DNA of 64,000 nucleotides from Variovorax sp. N23. Its GTDB lineage: Bacteria > Pseudomonadota > Gammaproteobacteria > Burkholderiales > Burkholderiaceae_C. The notes beneath the pieces were generated by a model, which made no database searches, was not told where the DNA came from, and worked only from the letters and a program-made list of their open reading frames with translations. The translations under genes were made by a program, and so were the position numbers. This document shows positions 17,680-29,035 of this stretch, one piece after another. Where the stretch lies: NCBI RefSeq assembly GCF_025486315.1, contig NZ_JAOOPY010000020.1:1-64000 (forward strand), read 5' to 3'. Each line of letters begins with the position of its first letter. The first letter of the stretch is position 1.

Positions 17680-20385
17680 GTGGAACCCTTGAACGACTCC
17701 CTTTTCGGCGCGCAGTCGCTCGAATCTCCCGCCGCGCTGGCTTCAGCGCTGGCGCCGCCGGCCGCGCCTGGTCATTTCGACGAACTTCGGGGCGCCGCCA
17801 CCCCAGCAGCCGTACCGCGCCAGCAGCCCGCGCCGGCCGGTGCGCCCCTGCACGACGCCGCCCTGCCGCCCCCCGCTGCCCCGGAATCGCCCGCCCCGGC
17901 GACCACCCCGGCCGCCGCCCCGGAACTGACGCCACCCTGGGCGCGCTTCTTCGAGCACCTGGGCAGCGGCGGTTTCGCCGACCTGCCGCGGCGCGCGCTC
18001 AACCTGGAGCGGCAGATCCGCGACAACGGCGTCACCTACAACGTCTATGCCGACGCCGACGGCCCGCAGCGGCCGTGGTCGCTCGATCTCTTCCCGCTGA
18101 TCATCTCCCCGGAGAGCTGGACCCAGATCGAGGCCGGCGTGCTGCAGCGCGTGCGCGTGCTCGACCGCGTGATGGCCGACGTCTACGGCCCGCAGCAACT
18201 GCTGGCCGAGGGCCTGCTGCCGGCGGCGCTGGTGCGCGGCCATCCCGGCTACCTGCGCCCCATGCACGGCGTGAAGCCGCCCGGCGACACCTGGCTGCAC
18301 ATCGCCGCCTTCGACCTGGCGCGCGGCCCCGACGGCAACTGGTGGGTGGTGTCGCAGCGCACGCAGGCGCCCTCGGGCCTGGGCTACCTGCTGGAGAACC
18401 GGCTGGCCATCTCACGCCAGTTCCCGCAGGCCTTCGAGGAGCTGCAGGTGCAGCGGCTGGCCGCCACCTACAGCGCCATGATGGAAGGCCTGCAGGGCAT
18501 GTGCCCGGCCGGTTCGCCGCCGCACATCGCGCTGCTCACGCCCGGCCCGTACAACGAAACCTACTTCGAGCACGCCTACCTGGCGCGCTACCTCGGCATC
18601 ACGCTGGTCGAAGGCAACGACCTCACGGTGCGCGACCAGCGCGTGTACCTCAAGACGCTGCAGGGCCTGCGCCCGGTGCACGGGCTCATCAAGCGCCTGG
18701 ACGACCAGTACCTCGATCCGCTCGAATTGCGGCCCGACTCCACGCTCGGGGTGCCCGGCCTGCTGCAGGCCATTCGCGCCGGCAACCTGCTGGTCGCCAA
18801 CATGCCGGGCTCGGCCTTCCTCGAATCGCCGGCGCTGCTGGGCTTTCTGCCCGCGCTGGCGCGGCGTCTCATCGGCGAGAAGCTGCAACTGCCCGCGCTG
18901 CCCACCTGGTGGTGCGGCGAGCGCGCGGCACTGGAATCGGCACTGCCGCAGCTGGGCGACTGCGCCATCAAGGCCACCTACCCCGGCTACGACTCGCACA
19001 CCAGCTTCGAGGCGGTGCTCGGCAGCCGCATGAGCCGGCGCGAGCTCGACGAATGGGCCGGCCGCATCGTGCGGCAAGGCGACGAGCACACGGTGCAGAG
19101 CTACCTGCCGCTGTCGCAGATGCCGACCTGGGCACCGAACTTCGGCCGTGGCCACATCGCACCGCGCGCCGTGATGCTGCGCGTGTTCGCGGTGAGCGAC
19201 GGCGCGCGGTCCTGGCGCGTGCTGCCCGGCGGGCTGGCCCGGCTGGCCGGCGCCGATGCGCAGATCGCCTCGATGCAGCGTGGCGGCAGCAGCGCCGACG
19301 TCTGGGTGCAGACGCGCGGCGAGGTCGACCGCACCACGCGGCTGCAGCCGCATGCCACACCGGCCTCGCTGGCGCGGCACCGCGCCCCGGTCACCAGCCG
19401 CGCGGCCGAGAACATGTTCTGGCTCGGCCGCTACACCGAGCGCGCCGAGAACGCGGTGCGCCTGGCGCGCCTGGTGCTCGACCGCCTGGGCGGCGAGGAG
19501 CCCTCGTCGCGCCCGCTGCTCGAGTGGCTGCACGGGCTGTCCACGCGCAACACGCTGATCGCGCCCGAGGTGCCGATCGGCACCAAGGCGCGCCGTGTGT
19601 TCGAACGCGCGCTGATCGCCGACCTGGGCAACGCCGAGACCGGCGGCAGCGTGGGCTACAACCTGCGCTGCGTGCGGCAGGCCGCCGCCGCGGTGCGCGA
19701 GCGCCTGTCGCAGGACCACTGGAACCAGATCGTGCGCGCCGAGGAAGAATTCCTGCGCCGCACGGCCGAGCAGGACGACGACGAACGCGAAGGCGGCTTC
19801 GCCGCCGGCGCCGCACTGCACTCGCTCGAAGCCGCCAGCGCCGCGCTGTCGGCCATGACCGGCGCCCAAACCGACCGCATGACGCGCGACGACGCCTGGC
19901 GCCTGCTGTCCATCGGCCGCCACATCGAGCGCCTGGCCTTCCTGTCGAGCGCGCTGGCCGCGGGCTTCAAAGGCGGCGCGGTGCACGAGGTCAACGGCTT
20001 CGAGGCCGTGGTCGCGCTGTTCGACAGCACCATCACCTTCCACGCGCGCTACCAGCAGCGCCGCGACGTCGCCACGCTGGTCGACCTGCTGGTGCTCGAC
20101 GGCGACAACCCGCGCTCCCTGGCCTGGGTCACGCAGACCCTGCGCGGGCGCATCGCCCGGCTCGCGGGCAGCGCCCCGGGCAAGCTCACCGCGCTGTCGT
20201 ACGAACTGCCCGACCCGGCGATGTGGACGCTGGAGAACCTCTGCGAGGTCGACGCCGACGGCAAGTACCCGGCACTGGTCCAGCTCTTCGAGTACTGCGA
20301 AGCCGCGGCCTACCACGTGTCCGACGCGATCGGCATCCGCTACTTCACGCTCACCTCCGAGTCGGTTCGCTCCGTGGGAGTCTGA
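17680..20385 (+). CDS. Fused circularly permuted ATP-grasp and alpha-E protein
   Basis: 901 residues. After a Pro/Ala-rich lead of about 85 residues comes a circularly permuted ATP-grasp domain (YLLENRLAISRQFPQ, TPGPYNETYFEHAYLAR, IKRLDDQYLDPLELRP, CAIKATYPGYDSH). From about residue 570 follows an alpha-E domain (NMFWLGRYTERAEN). It is therefore the single-chain version of the separate pair at 0.5-3.0 kb. The start is a GTG at 17680. The next gene starts 2 bases after the stop. The likely role is ATP-dependent amide ligation together with the flanking transglutaminases; the substrate is unknown. Confidence 0.87.
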   Translation: MEPLNDSLFGAQSLESPAALASALAPPAAPGHFDELRGAATPAAVPRQQPAPAGAPLHDAALPPPAAPESPAPATTPAAAPELTPPWARFFEHLGSGGFADLPRRALNLERQIRDNGVTYNVYADADGPQRPWSLDLFPLIISPESWTQIEAGVLQRVRVLDRVMADVYGPQQLLAEGLLPAALVRGHPGYLRPMHGVKPPGDTWLHIAAFDLARGPDGNWWVVSQRTQAPSGLGYLLENRLAISRQFPQAFEELQVQRLAATYSAMMEGLQGMCPAGSPPHIALLTPGPYNETYFEHAYLARYLGITLVEGNDLTVRDQRVYLKTLQGLRPVHGLIKRLDDQYLDPLELRPDSTLGVPGLLQAIRAGNLLVANMPGSAFLESPALLGFLPALARRLIGEKLQLPALPTWWCGERAALESALPQLGDCAIKATYPGYDSHTSFEAVLGSRMSRRELDEWAGRIVRQGDEHTVQSYLPLSQMPTWAPNFGRGHIAPRAVMLRVFAVSDGARSWRVLPGGLARLAGADAQIASMQRGGSSADVWVQTRGEVDRTTRLQPHATPASLARHRAPVTSRAAENMFWLGRYTERAENAVRLARLVLDRLGGEEPSSRPLLEWLHGLSTRNTLIAPEVPIGTKARRVFERALIADLGNAETGGSVGYNLRCVRQAAAAVRERLSQDHWNQIVRAEEEFLRRTAEQDDDEREGGFAAGAALHSLEAASAALSAMTGAQTDRMTRDDAWRLLSIGRHIERLAFLSSALAAGFKGGAVHEVNGFEAVVALFDSTITFHARYQQRRDVATLVDLLVLDGDNPRSLAWVTQTLRGRIARLAGSAPGKLTALSYELPDPAMWTLENLCEVDADGKYPALVQLFEYCEAAAYHVSDAIGIRYFTLTSESVRSVGV

Positions 20386-20387
20386 CC

Positions 20388-21374
20388 ATGCTGCTGCACG
20401 TCACCCACGAAACACGCTACGACTATGCGCCCCCGGTCGAGACGGCGCAGCACCTGGCGCACCTCAAGCCGCGCGAAACGCCGTCGCAGCGGCTGGTGAG
20501 CCATGCGCTGTCGATCACGCCCGCGCCGGCGCAGCAGAACGAATCGCCCGACCTCTACGGCAACACCCGCGCCTTCTTCGCGCTCGAATCGACCCACGAG
20601 GAACTGGTGGTCACGGCCGAGAGCGTGGTCGAGACCTCCACGCCGGTGCTGGCCGCCAGCATCGCGCGCGAGCTGCCCTGGGAAGAGGTGCGCGAGCGCT
20701 TCCGCTACCGCAAGGGTTCGCGCTTCGATGCCGCGTCCGACTTCGTCTTCCCGTCGCGCTACGTGCCGCGCCACGACGACTTCGCCACCTATGCGCGGCC
20801 CAGCTTCGCGCCCGGCCGGCCGACCTTCGACGTCGCCACCGACCTGATGCAGCGCATGTACCACGACTTCGACTACGACGCGGGCAGCACCGAGATCAGC
20901 ACGCCGGCCGTCGAGGCGCTGGCGCAGCGCAAGGGCGTGTGCCAGGACTTCGCACACATCCTCATCGCCTGCTTCCGCACCATGGGCCTGCCGGCGCGCT
21001 ACGTCAGCGGCTACCTGCTGACGCAGCCGCCCCCCGGCCAGCCGCGGCTGGTGGGCGCCGATGCCTCGCATGCGTGGGTGTCGGTCTACCTGCCCGGCGC
21101 CGACGGCCCCGGTGACTGGGCCGACTTCGACCCGACCAACGGCCGCCAGCCCGGCGAGGACTACGTGACGCTGGCCATCGGCCGCGACTACGCCGACGTG
21201 TCGCCGATGCGCGGCGTGCTGCATGGCGGCGCGCGCCACACGCTCGACGTCGGCGTCACGGTGCGGCCGCTCGAGGAACTGCGGGCCGAGGCGGCCGCTG
21301 CGGCGCGCTCTGTCGACGGTTCGCAGTCGCAGTCGCAATCGCAATCGCAAAGCCAGTCGCAATCGCCATCCTGA
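20388..21374 (+). CDS. Transglutaminase family protein (second)
   Basis: 328 residues: N-terminal beta-domain (HVTHETRYDYAPPVETAQHLAHLKPR) and transglutaminase core with Cys185 in KGVCQDF, His in DASHAWVSVYLPG and Asp in DFDPTNGR, so the catalytic triad is complete. The last ~16 residues are a Ser-Gln repeat tail encoded by tandem hexanucleotides. It begins 2 bases after the ATP-grasp/alpha-E gene and closes the operon. Confidence 0.88.
   Translation: MLLHVTHETRYDYAPPVETAQHLAHLKPRETPSQRLVSHALSITPAPAQQNESPDLYGNTRAFFALESTHEELVVTAESVVETSTPVLAASIARELPWEEVRERFRYRKGSRFDAASDFVFPSRYVPRHDDFATYARPSFAPGRPTFDVATDLMQRMYHDFDYDAGSTEISTPAVEALAQRKGVCQDFAHILIACFRTMGLPARYVSGYLLTQPPPGQPRLVGADASHAWVSVYLPGADGPGDWADFDPTNGRQPGEDYVTLAIGRDYADVSPMRGVLHGGARHTLDVGVTVRPLEELRAEAAAAARSVDGSQSQSQSQSQSQSQSPS
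21321..21368 (+). repeat. Tandem hexanucleotide repeat (Ser-Gln codons)
   Basis: Eight consecutive 6-base units of the form TCGCAG/TCGCAA (one reads AGCCAG, the last TCGCCA) sit at the 3' end of the transglutaminase gene. Because the unit is a multiple of three, slippage would change tail length and keep the frame. Confidence 0.8.
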
Positions 21375-21435
21375 TCGCGCACCGGGTCACCGCGCGTCCG
21401 TTAACCTCGGATACTTTTCATCCGGAGCGATTTCC

Positions 21436-21894
21436 ATGAGCGTTTACGACAAACTCACCCAACTCGGCATCGAACTGCCGCCCGTCTCGGTGCCCGCCGC
21501 GGCCTATGTGCCCTTCGCCAAGACCGGCAACCTGGTCTTCCTCTCGGGCCATGTGGCGAAGAAGGACGGCAAGCCCTGGGTCGGCAAGCTGGGCGAGAAC
21601 ATCACGACCGAAGAAGGCAAGCTGGCCGCCCGCGCCGTCGCCGTCGACCTGCTCGGCACGCTGCATGCGGCCACCGGCGACCTGAACAAGATCACCCGCA
21701 TCGTCAAGGTGATGAGCCTGGTGAATTCCACCCTGTCCTTCACCGAACAGCACCTGGTGACCAACGGCGCGAGCGAGTTGCTGGCCGAAGTGTTCGGCGC
21801 CGAAAAGGGTGCGCATGCACGCAGCGCCTTCGGCGTGGCGCAGATCCCGATGGGGTGCTGCGTCGAGATCGAGCTGATCGCCGAAATCGGGTGA
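21436..21894 (+). CDS. RidA/YjgF family protein
   Basis: 152 residues of the RidA-like family (LGIELPPVSVPAAAYVPFAKTGNL, LVFLSGHVAKKDGKPWVGKLG, NLLGTL-type helix, FGVAQIPMGCCVEIELIAEI). RidA proteins hydrolyse reactive enamines/imines; this longer subgroup lacks a firm function. The start ATG has GGAG 8 bases upstream. It stands alone between the transglutaminase operon and a GNAT gene. Confidence 0.87.
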   Translation: MSVYDKLTQLGIELPPVSVPAAAYVPFAKTGNLVFLSGHVAKKDGKPWVGKLGENITTEEGKLAARAVAVDLLGTLHAATGDLNKITRIVKVMSLVNSTLSFTEQHLVTNGASELLAEVFGAEKGAHARSAFGVAQIPMGCCVEIELIAEIG

Positions 21895-21927
21895 TGCGCT
21901 CGATGGCCTCGTGAGCAAGGCCGTGGG

Positions 21928-22692
21928 ATGAGGCCGGTGAACCTGGCCATCGTCCGCGCCTTCGAAGAGCGCAGTTTCAACGCCTGGCCCGCGCGCCAGA
22001 CCGTGCTCTTCAACGGCTGGCTATTTCGCATGGCCGGCGGCTTCACCAAGCGTGCGAATTCGGTCAATGCGATCGAACCCGGCGCCCGCTTCGGCGGTGT
22101 GCGCGCCGCTGCCGAGGCACTCTACGAACGGCACGGGCTGCCGGCCATCTTCCGGCTGTCTCCGCTGGCACCGACCGAAGCCGACGCCGAGCTAGCCGAT
22201 GCAGGCTATGCGACGTTCGACCCGACGAGTGTGGCCGTGTCGTCGTTGGCCAGTGCCGAGCGGCACGCCTCGGTCCACATCGCATCGGCATCGATGCCCG
22301 AGTGGCTGGACGGCTTCGCTGCAGCGAATGGCATCGCTGCTTCGCACCGGCCCATGCACGACTCGATCGTGCATGCCATTGCCCTGCCCACCGCGTTCGC
22401 AACACTGCACGCACATGGCCAGCCCATCGGCTTCGGCCTTGCGGTGCTGGAGCGCGGCGCCGTGGGCCTCTACGACATCGTGATCGATCCGTCGAAACGC
22501 AGGCACGGCCATGGCGGCACGCTGACGCGCGCACTGCTGCACTGGGCGCGCGAGCAGGGCGCGACATCGGCCTACCTGCAGGTGCGCGAGCAGAACGAGG
22601 CCGCCCGACGCCTCTACGCCGGGCTCGGCTTCGAAGACCTGTACCGCTATCACTACCGGGTGCCGCCCATCGCACCCACGCGGTCAAGCTAA
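21928..22692 (+). CDS. GNAT-family N-acetyltransferase
   Basis: 254 residues. The C-terminal 120 residues carry the GNAT acetyl-CoA signature (VGLYDIVIDPSKRRHGHGGTLTRALLHWA, then VREQNEAARRLYAGLGFEDLYRYHYR). The N-terminal half (NAWPARQTVLFNGWLFRMAGGFTKRANSVN) is the accessory domain typical of this subgroup. The acceptor is unknown. It starts 33 bases after RidA on the same strand and may be co-transcribed with it; it converges with the M20 peptidase gene at 22711. Confidence 0.85.
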   Translation: MRPVNLAIVRAFEERSFNAWPARQTVLFNGWLFRMAGGFTKRANSVNAIEPGARFGGVRAAAEALYERHGLPAIFRLSPLAPTEADAELADAGYATFDPTSVAVSSLASAERHASVHIASASMPEWLDGFAAANGIAASHRPMHDSIVHAIALPTAFATLHAHGQPIGFGLAVLERGAVGLYDIVIDPSKRRHGHGGTLTRALLHWAREQGATSAYLQVREQNEAARRLYAGLGFEDLYRYHYRVPPIAPTRSS

Positions 22693-22710
22693 CTGGGGCC
22701 TGCAGGCGTT

Positions 22711-23859
22711 CTACGCGGTCAGGCCGGCGATCGTCGCCAGCAGCGCCTGCGCACGCGGCACCAGCGTGTCGAGGCAGCAGTACTCCTGATCGGTGTGCGC
22801 CTTGGCGCCGACCGGGCCGACGCCGCACAGCGTCGGGATGCCGAGCGAGGCGGTGAAGCCCGCGTCGGAGCAGCCGCCGGTGAACTCGCCTTCCACTGCG
22901 AAGCCGATCTTTGCGGCGCTCGCCTGGTAGCGGGCCAGGAGTTCCTCGCTCCACTTCGGTTCGAGCGGCAGGAACTCCGAAGTCTGCGTCACGGTGGCTA
23001 CCGTCCCCGGAACACCCGGCTCGGCCACGATCTCGCGGATGCGCGCGAACAGCGTTTCGCGCTGTTCCAGCGTGCAGAAGCGCACGTCGAGCCTGCCCTG
23101 CGCCGACGGTGCCACGGTGTTGCTCGACATGCCGCCGCTGATGAGGCCGACGTTGGCCGTGATGCCGGCGTCGTAGTCGGTCAGCGCATGCAGCGCCTGG
23201 ATCTTGCGCGCCAGGGTTTCGATGGCGCTTGCGCCGTCGGCGTGGTTCATGCCGGCATGCGCGGCGCGGCCGGTGACGTCGATGACGAAATTGGCGCCGC
23301 CCTTGCGCGCGGTCACGAGGTTGCCGCTGACCCGGCCCGGCTCGGCATTGAAGGCGGCCCGCGCGCCGCGCGCGTGCGCCTCGATGGCGATGCGGCCGCG
23401 TTGCGAGCCGATCTCCTCGTCGGCGGTGAACAGACCCAGCACCGGGAACGGCAACGGCGCCATGCGGCGCAGCGCCATGAGCACGAAGCACTGCAGCACC
23501 AGGCCGGATTTCATGTCCGACACGCCGGGGCCGTAGCCACGATCGCCGTCGACACGCCACGGTCGTTGCAGCACCGTGCCCGTCGGGAACACCGTGTCGC
23601 GGTGGCCCATCAGCACCACCGGCGCCTGCGACGCGTCGAGGCCCGGCAGGCGCGCGAGCAGCACGTCGCCGTCGGCCTGGTGCGTCGCCTCGATGTCGTC
23701 GGCGAGCAGCCAGCCGCGCATGGCGTCGGCCACGCGGTCGGTGCCGGCCTTGTCGTGGCTGTTGGAGTCGATGTCGACCAGATCGGCCAGCGCGGTCTGC
23801 ATGGCGCCGCGCTGGTCGGCGAGCCAGGCGATGGCGGCTTCGCGTTGTGCGGCGCTCAT
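22711..23859 (-). CDS. M20-family peptidase, glutamate-carboxypeptidase-like
   Basis: 382 residues of the zinc-dependent M20 family: LMGHRDTVF (metal His), GPGVSDMKSG (bridging Asp), TADEEIGS (catalytic Glu pair), dimerisation domain around 180-290, and final metal-ligand region AHTDQEYC. No signal peptide, so cytosolic. Its start overlaps the stop of the second M20 gene by ATGA. It is the last gene of the peptide-import operon and likely breaks down imported peptides or N-acyl amino acids. Confidence 0.87.
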   Translation of the reverse strand: MSAAQREAAIAWLADQRGAMQTALADLVDIDSNSHDKAGTDRVADAMRGWLLADDIEATHQADGDVLLARLPGLDASQAPVVLMGHRDTVFPTGTVLQRPWRVDGDRGYGPGVSDMKSGLVLQCFVLMALRRMAPLPFPVLGLFTADEEIGSQRGRIAIEAHARGARAAFNAEPGRVSGNLVTARKGGANFVIDVTGRAAHAGMNHADGASAIETLARKIQALHALTDYDAGITANVGLISGGMSSNTVAPSAQGRLDVRFCTLEQRETLFARIREIVAEPGVPGTVATVTQTSEFLPLEPKWSEELLARYQASAAKIGFAVEGEFTGGCSDAGFTASLGIPTLCGVGPVGAKAHTDQEYCCLDTLVPRAQALLATIAGLTA

Positions 23860-25259
23860 CGACGGTCCTTGAAGACGCCAGGGCCTTCTTCCGCCAGGTC
23901 CCAGAACAGGCCCGCCATGATGTGCAGCGACTCGCGCGTCACGTCGGCCAGGATGTGTTCGTTGGGCGCATGCTGCGAACACGCCGGGTAGGAATGCGGC
24001 ACCCACAGCGTTGGCAGGCCCAGCGTTTCGGAGAACACCTCGTTGGGCAGCGAGCCGCCCAGATTCGGAAGCAGCGCGGGCCGTTGGCCGGTGCTGCGCT
24101 CGATGGAGGCAAGGCCCCAGCGCACCCAGGCGTCGTCGGGGTCGAGCCGAGTGGCAGCCATGCGCACGTCGGTCTTGCGCAGCTCGACGTCGTCGAAGCC
24201 GTGCGCGTCCAGGTGCGCGCGGATGTGGTCGAGGAAATGGGTGTGGTCGCTGCCGACGACATAGCGCATGTGGCAATGGGCGCGCGCCTCCGACGGGATC
24301 GCATGCACCGGCATGGCCGGGTTGCCGGTGGTGAAGGCCAGCACCTCGAAGCTGTTCCAGCCGAGCACCCGCTCGGCGGCCGACATGCCGGGCTCGCCCC
24401 AGTCCGGATCGATCTCGGGGTCGTTCACGTCGCCGCCGACCGCGATGTCCTTCAGCGCGGCGCGCACGCTCTCGGGCAGTTCCTTCGGCAGCAACCCGGG
24501 CACGAGGATGCGGCCCTTGGCATCGACCAGGCTGGCGATGGCATGCGCCAGGCGGATGCCGGGGTTGCGCAGCAGGCCGCCCCAGTTGCCCGAATGGTGG
24601 CCGCCCTCGCGCAGCTTCAGGTGCAGGTCGAAGTTGAAGACGCCGCGCGAGCCGAGGAACATGGTGGCACGCGAGGCCGACACGCGCGGGCCGTCGGAGG
24701 CGATGAACAGGTCGGCCGCAAGCAGTTCGCTGTTCGCCGCGCAGACCTCGTTGAGGCCCGGCGAACCGTCCTCTTCGCCCATCTCCAGGATGATCTTCAC
24801 GTTGTAGCCCAGCTTGCCGCCGCGCACCGCGAGCACCTGCTCCAGCGCCGTGAGGTTGATGGTGTGCTGGCCCTTGTTGTCGGCGGTGCCGCGGCCGTAC
24901 CAGCGGTTGCCTTCGACCACGATCTCCCACGGCTTCAGCCCGGCGCGCCATTGCGCGTCGTAACCGCGCACCACGTCGCCGTGGCCGTAAGTCAGCAGCG
25001 TGAAGGCCGCACCAGCCTCGATGCGCTCCGCCAGCAGGAAGGGGCTCTTGCCGGCGATGGGGTTGTCGACCACGCGGCAGCTGAAGCCCAGCGCCCCGAG
25101 CTGCGGTGCGATCTCGTCGTCGAGATAGGACCGCAGGATGGGGCCGCTGGCGGCGTCCTGGCTTTCGGTACGGAAGGCGACGCGGCGCGCCAGCGTCTGC
25201 TGGAAGCGTCCGTCGTCGAAGCGGGCCAGCGTCTGGTCGATGGCTTGTTGGCGGCTCAT
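23856..25259 (-). CDS. M20-family metallopeptidase (dipeptidase-like)
   Basis: 467 residues: TYGHGDVV (metal His and Asp), GRGTADNKGQ (bridging Asp), EMGEEDGSPGL (Glu pair), and PHSYPACSQHAPNEH near the C-terminus supplying the last ligands. The length fits the larger CNDP/DapE-like M20 subgroup. No export signal. It is coupled by ATGA to the following M20 gene and lies 37 bases after the importer ATPase gene, so it probably hydrolyses the imported substrate. Confidence 0.87.
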   Translation of the reverse strand: MSRQQAIDQTLARFDDGRFQQTLARRVAFRTESQDAASGPILRSYLDDEIAPQLGALGFSCRVVDNPIAGKSPFLLAERIEAGAAFTLLTYGHGDVVRGYDAQWRAGLKPWEIVVEGNRWYGRGTADNKGQHTINLTALEQVLAVRGGKLGYNVKIILEMGEEDGSPGLNEVCAANSELLAADLFIASDGPRVSASRATMFLGSRGVFNFDLHLKLREGGHHSGNWGGLLRNPGIRLAHAIASLVDAKGRILVPGLLPKELPESVRAALKDIAVGGDVNDPEIDPDWGEPGMSAAERVLGWNSFEVLAFTTGNPAMPVHAIPSEARAHCHMRYVVGSDHTHFLDHIRAHLDAHGFDDVELRKTDVRMAATRLDPDDAWVRWGLASIERSTGQRPALLPNLGGSLPNEVFSETLGLPTLWVPHSYPACSQHAPNEHILADVTRESLHIMAGLFWDLAEEGPGVFKDRR

Positions 25260-25296
25260 GGCAATGTCTCGGATGAAGGGGTGAAGGAAGGGAGGA

Positions 25297-27149
<1,853 letters not shown>

Positions 27150-27160
27150 GGCGATGCCTT

Positions 27161-28081
27161 TCAGTTGCGGCCGTCGGGCGCGGTCAGGTCGCGGATGCCG
27201 TCGCCCACGAGGTTGATGGCCAGCACCAGCAGCGCCAGCACCACGCCGGGGATCAGGATCACCCAGGGCTGGAAGAACATGTAGGCCTTGCCTTCGGCCA
27301 CCATCAGTCCCCACGACGGCGTGGGCGGCTGCACGCCAAGGCCGAGAAAGGACAGCGTGGATTCGAGCAGGATCGCGTGCGCCATCTCCAGCGTGGCCAC
27401 CACGGTGAGCGCACTCATCAGGTTGGGCAGCAGCTCGCGCAGCAGGATGTAGGGTGTGGACGCGCCCAGCGCCTTCGCCGCCGCGATGAATTCGGCGTCG
27501 CGCAACTGCTGCGTGGCCGAGCGCGTGACGATGGCGAAGCGGTCCCACAGCAGCAGGCCGAGCAGCAGGATCACCACCTGCAGCGAACCACCGACCAGCG
27601 ACGCCATGGCCAGCGCCACCAGCACCACCGGCATGGCCAGGCGCGTGGTGATGATGTAGCTGATGACCGCATCGACCCGGCCGCCGTAGTAGCCGGCCAG
27701 CACACCGAGCGTGGTGCCGATCACACCCGCGATCACCGCCGTGACCAAGCCGATGATGAGCGACACGCGCGCACCGAAAAGCAGCCGGCTCAGGTAGTCG
27801 CGGCCCAGCTTGTCGGTGCCGAGCAGATGGTCCCACGTGCCCTTGTCGTGCCAGATCGGCGGGATGAGCCGGCGCGTGACGTCCTGCGCATACGGGTCGT
27901 GCGGCGCGAGCCAGGGCGCGAACAGCGCGGCCAGCGCGATGACGGCCAGCATCACCGCGCCGATGGTCAGGCCGTGCTGGCCGAGCACGCGACGCAGCAG
28001 GCGGCGCCAGGCGGCGGTGGGCGGCAGGGCCAGCGTGGCAGGCTTGGTCATGGCGGGGGAAGGCAATGCAGATGTGTTCAT
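27161..28081 (-). CDS. Peptide ABC importer permease, DppC type
   Basis: 306 residues with the OppC N-terminal segment, six predicted membrane helices, and the EAA-type loop (EFIAAAKALGASTPYILLRELLPN). Partner of the DppB-type permease whose gene ends 10 bases upstream. Inner-membrane channel for the imported peptide-like substrate. Confidence 0.9.
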   Translation of the reverse strand: MNTSALPSPAMTKPATLALPPTAAWRRLLRRVLGQHGLTIGAVMLAVIALAALFAPWLAPHDPYAQDVTRRLIPPIWHDKGTWDHLLGTDKLGRDYLSRLLFGARVSLIIGLVTAVIAGVIGTTLGVLAGYYGGRVDAVISYIITTRLAMPVVLVALAMASLVGGSLQVVILLLGLLLWDRFAIVTRSATQQLRDAEFIAAAKALGASTPYILLRELLPNLMSALTVVATLEMAHAILLESTLSFLGLGVQPPTPSWGLMVAEGKAYMFFQPWVILIPGVVLALLVLAINLVGDGIRDLTAPDGRN

Positions 28082-28090
28082 CGCGGTTCC

Positions 28091-29008
28091 TCAGCGTGTA
28101 CGCATGCGCGGATCGAGCGCGGCATTCAGCACGTCGGCCACGAAGGTCAGGCCGATGTAGAACACCGCGATGATGAGCACCACCGCCTGCACCACCGGGT
28201 AGTCGTTGCGCGAGATCGAGTCCCACGCCAGCTGCCCCAGGCCCTGCATCGAGTACACCGACTCGATGACCACCGAGCCGCCGAGCATGAAGCCCAGCTC
28301 CACCGCGGCCAGCGCCACCACCGGGATGATCGCGTTGCGCAGCGCATGCTTGAAGACCACGCGCGCCGGACTCAGGCCCTTGGCGCGCGCAGTGCGGATG
28401 TAGTCGGAGCCGAGCACGTCGAGCATGCCGGCGCGCGTGAGCCGCATCATGGCCGGCATGGCGTAGTAGCCCAGCGCCACGGCCGGCAGCACGAAGTGTT
28501 GCCAGCTGGTGTTGCCCGACACCGGCAGCCACTTGAGCCCGACCGAGAACACGATGATCAGCGTCAGCGCGAACCAGAAGGTCGGCATCGCCTGCCCCAC
28601 CACCGCCACCATCAGCGAGAGGCGATCGATCCAGGTGTCGCGGTAGATGGCGGCCAGCACGCCCAGCGGAATCGCCACCAGCACCGCCAGCAGCAGCGCC
28701 ACGCCGCCGAGCTTGAGCGTGATCGGCAGACGTTCGCCTATCAGCTCGACCACCGTGTTCTGGAAGTAGAACGAACGCCCGAAGTCCAGCCGCGCAGCCG
28801 CACCGAGCCAGTCGAAGAACTGCGCCGTGATCGGCCGGTCGAGCCCGTACTGCACGCGGATCTTCTCCACGTCGGCCGCGGTCGACTCGGGCCCGGCGAT
28901 GGCCGTAGCCAGGTCACCCGACAGGTGCAGCAGCATGAAGCTGATGACGGCCACGGTCAGCATGACCGAGACGGCCACCAGCAGCCGGCGGAAGATGTAG
29001 ATCAGCAT
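28091..29008 (-). CDS. Peptide ABC importer permease, DppB type
   Basis: 305 residues beginning with the typical MLIYIFRRLLVAV helix; LDFGRSFYFQNTVVELIGERLPITL and the EAA loop DYIRTARAKGLSPARVVFKHALRNAIIP are present. Six membrane helices expected. Follows the substrate-binding protein gene by 27 bases on the same strand. Confidence 0.9.
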   Translation of the reverse strand: MLIYIFRRLLVAVSVMLTVAVISFMLLHLSGDLATAIAGPESTAADVEKIRVQYGLDRPITAQFFDWLGAAARLDFGRSFYFQNTVVELIGERLPITLKLGGVALLLAVLVAIPLGVLAAIYRDTWIDRLSLMVAVVGQAMPTFWFALTLIIVFSVGLKWLPVSGNTSWQHFVLPAVALGYYAMPAMMRLTRAGMLDVLGSDYIRTARAKGLSPARVVFKHALRNAIIPVVALAAVELGFMLGGSVVIESVYSMQGLGQLAWDSISRNDYPVVQAVVLIIAVFYIGLTFVADVLNAALDPRMRTR

Positions 29009-29035
29009 GGCAGGGGGCCTCGCTCGACGCGCGCC

